From Phoronis australis (taxonomy: Eukaryota; Phoronida; Phoronidae), in contig NMRA01000256.1 in the NCBI GenBank assembly GCA_002633005.1, forward strand, positions 346,120 to 406,119: 60,000 nucleotides of DNA. Reading direction: 5' to 3'. The position numbers and the translations under genes were made by a program. Position 1 is the stretch's first letter. Every line of letters starts with the position of its first letter. The notes under the pieces were generated by a model. It saw only the letters and a program-made list of their open reading frames with translations, ran no database searches and had not been told where the DNA came from. Of this stretch, positions 53,801 through 60,000 are shown piece by piece.

Positions 53801-56800
53801 GCACAGTGTCAAGGAAGAATTCGGTGCAGGCAGTGATGGGATCAGCTGAAAATGCGTGGCCGTGGCTATGATTACAGCGAGACAACAGGTGGTACTCCAA
53901 GTGACGACCGAAGCCTGATCAACTTCGAGCACCCGGCATCCGAGATGATTCTAGATTAGGGGTCGAAATTGCCGATGACGATGCATTCTAGATGACGACT
54001 GCACTTGGAGAAGCAGCACACTACAACTGTGTTCCAGATATATTTTATTGTGCCAGCAATGGTACAACACAAAACACTTTTTCTCTATCAACTACACTTA
54101 CACGTTGGAGAAACCTTCATCAAATTTCCGTTTGTGCGACGGATCAAGGTACGATTCTTAAAAATGGACTGAGCACATCTTGGTCCCTAAACCGATTGCT
54201 TGCTCCACCATGCACGGCCATACCCGCGTCCAACGCAGAAACCTGTGTTATTTCTGGGCCACCTTAGGGTCTTTTAGAAACGCAAAAACTGAATATGGTC
54301 TGTCCAATTGCTATTACTGCATCCTCCGAACACCCAACTTATCATAGGACCCAGTCGTCTCAAGCAGTATTCAACTCTTTTCGAGATCACCCCGGCTCGT
54401 GGCTAGTGTAGAGCAACACAGAGGCTTAGACTGGACTTCCACTGAAGATGTCACACATTTCTTATATTTTTTAATTTGTGCACTTATTACTTGATAACCT
54501 GCACACAAATTGAAGAAGGGATTACAAAAAAGATCATACCAAATTTCAAGCTTTTTGACCACGGTGTCAAGGCGGTTTAGTGTTGGTTGCCAAACAGTGT
54601 GATCTATTTATTGTTAACAAATTCACTCAAGAAAAGAAAACACGCCAAATACGCCTGCGAACAAAGTTTATGTTTTCAACACCAGGGGCGTAGTTATAGT
54701 GACTGTAAATTGTGATCGACTAGGGAAAGTGGTTACAACTACATTTCGCCCTGTTTAGATGTCGATGCGGAATTCGTAACTGTCGCGGATTATCATGAGG
54801 CCTATTTTATGAGAAGAAAAGACTTAATTCGGTTTTCGTATTTAAGCAAGCTCAACAGCCTTTGTGGAAGTTCTGACACGGACCAACCTCATTTGGGAGC
54901 TCTTATTCTGATGTTAAGACGACGCAACATTAATAATATTGGTATTATTAAATGAATACCATCGACATTTCATGGTATTTCCATGAAATCAAATCACCTA
55001 TCGATCATGAAATATCACCCGTCTTGTCTATTTGCGTGAAGATAATATAATATTCTTTGCTAATAGTATATTCCGGTCAATGACTTTATTTTCTATAAAG
55101 CGTCACCAAAAGAGATTTCAGTTTACTGAATCTAGATGACCGTTGGGTAAACGTGCTCTAGTTTTCCATAGTCACGTAAGTGTACGAACACCGTTTTGGT
55201 TGACTGAACAACAGGGCTTGCAAAAATTCCATGATGTTGATTTTTCTCTGTGTTTATTTTTTATCTCTGTTTTGCGTAACTAAAAGGTCTGAGCTTCCTT
55301 CTACGTCACTGAGCCAAGGAATGTTTTGGTATGCATGTTCTTTGTGAGAACTGAATCCACTGATTATCTATAAATCACCACACAAAATGAGCATCCAATG
55401 TCTAATCTTTGTACACGAAATCGGACTCGAAATTCGTTTTCACATACTCCGCTCTGCTTTTGTACGAACTCAAAATAAGTGTTTACTTTTCCGTATGATG
55501 TGCTCGAGTCTTGTCGTGTGTCAAACGCTAAAATTATATACACAACATTGACATTACTTTCACTTCATGTCTTCCTTATTTCTCAATGATCTTTCATATT
55601 TTGGATTTGCCATTCCCTTCGGAAGATCCGTCCTTCTTACCGGTAGCCCAAGCTTCACAATGGACGGCAAAACCTCTCCTACGTTCCATCGACGCCAAGA
55701 AATTCGTGAAAACGCAAGATGTCGCAATGCATTACAAGGGAAGCATGTAATCAGATTAGCTTCGGGAAATCCTTGTGTTGCTATCGGGAGCATGAATACG
55801 CCTAACCTGATTACAACCGAAAGACATTACCAAGAGCGAAATTCGATGTGACCGAAATCACGAACTTTTTGCCCGGTTCTATAATTTCGCTTGCTTAACG
55901 AGTTGCCTACCATTGTCAACAACACTGCTGTACGTATCTATAACTATGTGCTGTGAAAGTTCGCCGTAAGTGATTTTTAATTACGTCCTAGATGACCGCT
56001 AGATATCTTTAATCCAATTTACGGCAATCTGATAATTTCTAAGAGCTCCTAAATATCAACTAATTTAAGACAGACGTTAACGATTTCTGGGGCTAAATGC
56101 TCGTGAAACTTCGTTGAGAAACACTTGTCTGGTCAGCTAACCATTTCAAGATTTGTGGTTATTATTTTTGTTTAGTGATTGACGTCTACAAATAAGATTT
56201 TGTAGATTAAAGAAAAGCACAAAATGGAAATAATGTCTGTATTATCATTTTAAACAGGTTAAGATTTACACTTCCTTTGACGTGTGCGAAAAAATACCTT
56301 ATTTAATAACCGTGACACAACCAGGAGTGGCACTCGAACCGCTGCTGCAGGCTACGGAACACCGAGGTGGAATCCTTACAACTGTTCACCGTAAGATCTC
56401 TTACAAAGCACCAGGCACTCTTTATCACGTGCTATTTTCAGTACGCTTTTGGGAGTATTTCTTGTGGTGCGTAAACAAAATTTTGTGGAGAGTGGTTGCG
56501 ATTCCGCTAAATGGTGACGATTCTGCATTCCGTGGTAAGTGTTCGATTATCACCTCCTGACAGATGGTGAACGAAGGCATGTAACCGAGTAACATTAAAC
56601 CACAGGAAGTAGAACAGTGTTCAGCAATAAACCAACTCACCGTGTTGAGCTGACAATTTTATACAGCTTGTCCCTGGGAAAAGACCTGCTCTTCCCTTTC
56701 GTCCTGCCATACAATCGGACTCGTAAATCTTGCTTGTCGCGTTGAACGTATCCTCACACTCTGGATTACTTCCGCTGTTTGACGAACACCTAAAACACCC

Positions 56801-58483
56801 AATGGCTTCCACTGGAAAGAGCAATAACAGTGACGTTCATGACTTTGTCAATAACCAAGGTGTTTCCATGTTTCACAAGATGCACTGTCGCTTATCCGTT
56901 TTATTAAATCCCAAATGATGAAAAAATAAGAGCCGCTAAACCCACAGTCGGTAAAAAATATTAATTTTTAATATAGACCACTTACCGTAATGAAACTGGT
57001 CTCAGTTTGCTACCTTCTTACACCAGAGGTTATTTATCGACTGAGGGCATCTGACAACTTGCTCCAACGGAAGACCACATTCGCTACATTTACTGAAGAA
57101 CATTTCGTGTCCAAATTTGGGACACCAAGTGCTCCTAAGCCGAAAGTTATCTTTTAGACACAAGACGGGTTTTAACAGCTTACGTAAACTCACGTGCTGT
57201 AACCACTTACAGAGCTCCAGAATATCGAAAATCCCTACATTGCCCCATTTGGTTAGCTCTGATTAATTAAAACAGACATTTTTGTTTAAAAGTCAAACTG
57301 TCCAACTTTCACCCAGTCCCAAAATGCATATTGCAACACTTTACTCAAAACCAGAGACCAAGCACTAGGAGAATGACTTGATCAGAGTATATAATGTGTA
57401 TCGGAGCATGTCAGGCTAATTGCAAAAGAAACATAATGACTGATCGGCCTCTTGCAGGGTTCTCCGCTCACCCCAGCGGTCGTTGCTACCAAGTTTCATG
57501 ATGCAAAGCACAAGCGCTATCGTTTACTTCATAGGGCATTGCAACTGCAAAAAGTAAGTTTCTGATTTACAAAAGTAAGGAGGTAATGCATTTTACCAAG
57601 GTTCTACTGACAGATAATGTCTCTGAAGGTCACCAGCTACCTTCAATTTTCTGGAACTTTTTACCGCCAAAACGGCTGTAGGATTTGAGTTGCGTTAAAA
57701 TGTTCTCATGCTGGACTATCGACTACCCATCAATAATGCATAAGTACAGCAATTAGCCAGTTCACAAATGACCACGGTCATCAAGTTAATTACTTTGAGG
57801 TCAACACTTCTCTTTACATTAGCAATGCTACGTTTTGCACGGTTTCGAAACTTACTACGATTTCTTTGGTCAGACAAATTCAATCTACACGCACTTCACA
57901 CATGAAGAATCGATTAAAATTTCCGCCAGTAATTCTCACGTATGTATCAAATATTTTGTAATTTATATTAAATAAGCTGGCATTAAAGGGAATATTGTTG
58001 AATAAGGTAGACTTCGTGAAGTTATTAACTTTGACTAGCGCTATAAAACATCAAAAGCCGTTGTGTTTTAGTGATTTTATCACAAACTGACAGTGCTCAC
58101 CGATGTCTATCAGGTATTCGCTAAAATCAAAGCCGGTGTCTTTACCATTTATACGCTTTTATTCTGATATTCAACACCGGGGATTTGGCTCAGTGATAGA
58201 GTGTTCGACAGAAACTGTAGAGTTAGTGGAGTCTATTACACAGTACTGCCAATTTCTGCAAAATTACGACTACTAGGTTGTGTCTTACACACGTATTTCA
58301 TTCACAAGCATTGTTTCTGTTCCAATTTGCATTTTTGAGAAAAAAGTCAGAATTTAAAATGGCAGGTTTTTTTTGCAAAGCGCAATCTCAATCTACTTCT
58401 GAAGTAAACTCACCTCCCTTAGCGATCACAGACACCAGCAAGATACAGAGGCACGGTAAACTATCGGCCGACACCTTCATCAT
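47812..58483 (-). CDS. uPAR/Ly6-family GPI-anchored protein (3 coding exons)
   Basis: Exons 58483-58414, 56811-56641 and 48062-47812 join in phase 1 at both introns (donors gtgagt; acceptors ctctttccag and ctttttcag). The CDS is 492 nt, predicting 163 aa. Residues 1-23 form a signal peptide (LPCLCILLVSVIA core). The ectodomain has ten cysteines (29, 32, 42, 57, 73, 92, 111, 127, 131, 136) in Ly6 order, opening with CFRC and closing with CYQDGCN, plus an N-glycosylation site at N47 (NAT). Residues about 146-163 are a hydrophobic tail typical of GPI attachment. The layout resembles quiver/sleepless-type invertebrate Ly6 proteins, which modulate channels, receptors or junctions. The specific role here is unknown. 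Two ATGs are adjacent, and an in-frame TAG lies just upstream. Confidence 0.85.
48103..48242. repeat. Long imperfect hairpin (about 62-bp arms)
   Basis: The left arm from AATCGTACACGAGTCTCAGG pairs with the inverse of AATCCTACACTCGTCTCAGA, and the pairing continues through TTTATGAYATGGG and AAAACCTCTTGG. Arms are roughly 80 percent complementary with a loop of about 10 nt. It lies 40 bp upstream of the last Ly6 exon, inside intron 2. It could be a small MITE or a hairpin RNA source. Confidence 0.75.
48300..50579. other. Ly6 intron 2, left part
   Basis: No gene. Near 49016 the words GGGCCCGTTCCAAGAAATCT and GACTTAGCTAAG resemble the end of a common metazoan repeat class, but no partner end was found. 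Confidence 0.4.
50580..50925 (+). repeat. Dispersed repeat family R, copy 4
   Basis: The most complete copy. It begins GTAGGACCCTAAAAATGTG, continues GTTCCACTTTTGCATGAAGG, CATCTTGCACATTTATATC and CACATGGTCACGTGACCCAA, and ends at TGGCAGATTGAC. It lies inside intron 2 of the Ly6 gene on the opposite strand. Confidence 0.6.
51700..52095 (+). pseudogene. DIRS-type RNase H remnant
   Basis: An open frame (about 51666-52112) whose middle matches the RNase H region of tyrosine-recombinase (DIRS-like) retrotransposons. It shows the acidic position in LELKAVFLAIQCFA, then LRVDNTTSMAQINKIGG, and a final GVQNVVADNHSRR like the family's G-x-N-x2-AD-x2-SR block. No reverse transcriptase, recombinase or terminal repeats adjoin it. 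Its 3' side ends where R2-type sequence begins (about 52086-52096), so it is a truncated host for a later insertion. Confidence 0.65.
52096..53995 (+). pseudogene. R2-type (REL-endonuclease) non-LTR retrotransposon, 5'-truncated
   Basis: The frame starts inside the reverse transcriptase (GIKTGCTISLILFVMAMNV) and holds the catalytic YLDD at about 52275-52286. It continues through the thumb region to a TAG at about 52609. The same frame then resumes (52612-53118). After a tract with stops and probable frameshifts (53116-53232), the C-terminal part at 53236-53871 has a zinc finger (CGSCGERCTLQHVLSSC), the KWRHD motif and the endonuclease motif RPDLVLW...VELT. Zinc finger, R/KHD and PD-E together mark the restriction-enzyme-like endonuclease class (R2, NeSL, Hero). 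About 120 bp of 3' tail follows. The copy is dead. Confidence 0.85.
53996..56640. other. Ly6 intron 2, right part
   Basis: No gene supported. At 55560-55850 both strands stay open for about 230-285 bp without a recognised domain. The remainder is AT-rich. Confidence 0.4.
54797..54850. mobile_element. Fragment related to the 36640 TIR element
   Basis: ATTTTATGAGAAGAAAAGAC followed by TTAATTCGGTTTTCG aligns with the right end of the 36640-36964 element and its flank. No matching left end was found nearby. Confidence 0.35.
57982..58225 (+). mobile_element. tRNA-related SINE-like repeat, copy 3
   Basis: ATTAAAGGGAATATTG, GTGAAGTTATTAACTTTGAC and AGCGCTATAAAAC match copy 2 in order. The tRNA-like block GGGGATTTGGCTCAGTGATAG follows (58187 on) and contains a good A box. 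It lies inside intron 1 of the Ly6 gene, on the opposite strand. Confidence 0.6.
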
Positions 58484-59685
58484 TAACCTCTACCTGTAAC
58501 ACGACAAGACACCAACATGTAGCCGGACGCGTCCACCTGCTAACTAACTCCAAGCACTGATGTGTAACGGTTACTTACATACTGGTAGCATAAGGCACAC
58601 GTTTATTATTCTAAATGAAAATCGATTTTTGATGAAAATATGTCACCAGTAAGATCTCAATCGTCTAGGCTACGATGGATTAGGTGCCACTTTTTAATAA
58701 CTCGTTTCTGAAGCACCATCTGCGAAAGTTTTAATGCTTCCATTTAATTTATCATGGTGCGTTCTTTCTTTGAGGTTTCCATCAGCAGGAAGTTCAAATT
58801 GTTTAATAGTGATCACCATGGCAGCCATACATGATTACGTGATTATACACGAAGACAAGACTTTATGTGTTAATTTACACTCCATTGCAGTTAGTCGACT
58901 GTTCTTACGACCTACAGTCACTTAAATTAATAGGGATGTTGTTCACATACATGTCCACAGTTTCGAGTTTAGTCAAAAGTGTGAAATATTGTCGTTCTCT
59001 GATTTGGTAATTGTCTTTTTTCCAACGCTTCTGTAGCATTCAAATTAAGCTGATGTCACGACAAAGCACGCGCCATCATTGACAGTTGAAAGATATTTAT
59101 GTTGAATTGTTGCTTTTTCATTAACAATAGCAATCAATCGTTTTTTCTTTACAAAATCGTAATTAACGTCAAAACTATTATTTAGTCTTGGGATGACGAA
59201 CTATTGTTCAGTACTTTCCTGTAACGAGTCACGTACCCGTGCTTCAGTGACGCATTCAAACCGTCAAAACTGCCAATTTTTACAGTTTCATGCAACAGAA
59301 GAAGAGAAAACACGATTTACAAGAACGCTGTGACAAACAGTTAAGTCTTTTTTATTAAAAAAGTAAGCGTTAGCCAAAGTGTCTCTCGTCCGCCAAGACC
59401 TGCAGCTACCGAATTGTTATAAAGGCCAGGTGAATGCAGATGAATCAGTGAACCGACACTCAAACTTTCATAAAAACTTGAGATTGTTTAGCAAAATCGT
59501 CAGCTGGTGCACAGACTAATTTTTATTTATATCCGAGACCACATAGGCCCAACTACACTTTCTAACAAAATTCTAATAATACAGCGACATAGTTGGACAC
59601 ATTGCTTTATACACTGAGGATCTCTTAGAAATCTTTTTTATCAGTTTATCATATACAAACGAAGGAGAGAGTATTATTATTTGAC
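58484..59685. promoter_or_regulatory. Upstream region of the Ly6 gene
   Basis: About 1.2 kb upstream of the Ly6 start codon (the gene reads leftward). Presumably 5' UTR and promoter. No specific elements identified. Confidence 0.35.
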
Positions 59686-59720
59686 ACATTCACACACAAA
59701 CACGCACAGGCGCGCACACG

Positions 59721-59751
<31 letters not shown>

Positions 59752-59790
59752 GCACACACACATGCACACACGCGCACGCGGACGGGTGTA
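59686..59790. repeat. (CA)n microsatellite with CG-rich interruptions
   Basis: About 100 bp of CACACACA with CGCG- and CACGC-containing interruptions. Alternating purine/pyrimidine sequence of this type can adopt Z-DNA. The open frame across it is an artefact. Confidence 0.92.
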
Positions 59791-60000
59791 CAACTAGAGC
59801 ACACAAACACATTTCGAGACCAGATACTATATATAACATTAGCCATAATAATCAAAGAATTAGAAGAGAGAAATAGGTTACTGACCAAGGAAATGAGTAA
59901 GTTAATTATATCCGATTCATGCAGTTAACAAAAGAAATGTTAACAGCCGTCGACGAGAGGATAGTAATCGGATATAACATTAAGTGATGGTGCAACAGAA

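Noticed and set aside
55560-55851. Both strands open for about 230-285 bp
   Set aside because: Unusual, but no domain, splice context or similarity I can name; may be chance.
58187-58230. tRNA gene
   Set aside because: Good A box but no acceptor stem or B box at the right distance; repeat-derived.
59649-59888. Cys/Val/Arg-rich frame on -
   Set aside because: Translation of the (CA)n microsatellite.

Overview
This is a nuclear genomic window from an animal, most likely a marine invertebrate deuterostome (amphioxus- or hemichordate-like). The species cannot be fixed from sequence alone. The evidence is long AT-rich introns with GT-AG borders, a VPS51 gene co-linear with the vertebrate protein, a three-exon uPAR/Ly6 gene, and many small DNA transposons and retroelement fragments. 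No bacterial-style operons, true tRNA or rRNA genes, or CRISPR arrays were seen.

Two genes can be reconstructed end to end, lying tail to tail about 22 kb apart. VPS51 runs on the + strand from 953 to 25658. It has 21 coding exons, and every intron is GT-AG with matching phase. The CDS sums to 2310 nt, predicting 769 aa, a subunit of the GARP/EARP tethering complexes. A secreted, GPI-anchored uPAR/Ly6 protein runs on the - strand from 58483 down to 47812. It has three coding exons, both introns in phase 1, and predicts 163 aa. Its 8.6-kb second intron holds a DIRS-type RNase H remnant directly followed by a 5'-truncated, broken R2-type (REL-endonuclease) non-LTR element.

The rest is repeats. 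(i) Four copies of a repeat built of monomers about 145 bp long, each carrying a CTCF-like GCGCCnCCTAGTGGC core (17.4-18.7, 21.4-22.1, 26.7-27.8 and 31.3-33.5 kb). The 17.4-kb copy splits an older tRNA-related repeat, so the array moved as a unit. (ii) Terminal-inverted-repeat elements of several types: Harbinger-like (7.6 kb), mariner-like MITEs (9.6 and 14.75 kb), a THAP-bearing element (15.5-16.8 kb), hAT-like (24.6 and 44.5 kb), pogo-like (34.4-35.7 kb) and one with TCAA flanks (36.6 kb). (iii) A 1.8-kb fold-back structure made of GTAAAATGTAACA iterons (39.5-41.3 kb) with a LINE fragment inside. (iv) A tRNA-related SINE-like family. (v) Several minisatellites, one of them in frame with a VPS51 splice junction.

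The 25.7-47.8 kb intergenic region holds no gene I can support apart from these elements. All exon coordinates were read by eye from splice signals, phase and protein similarity. All homology statements rest on recognised motifs and recollection of the families, not on a database search.
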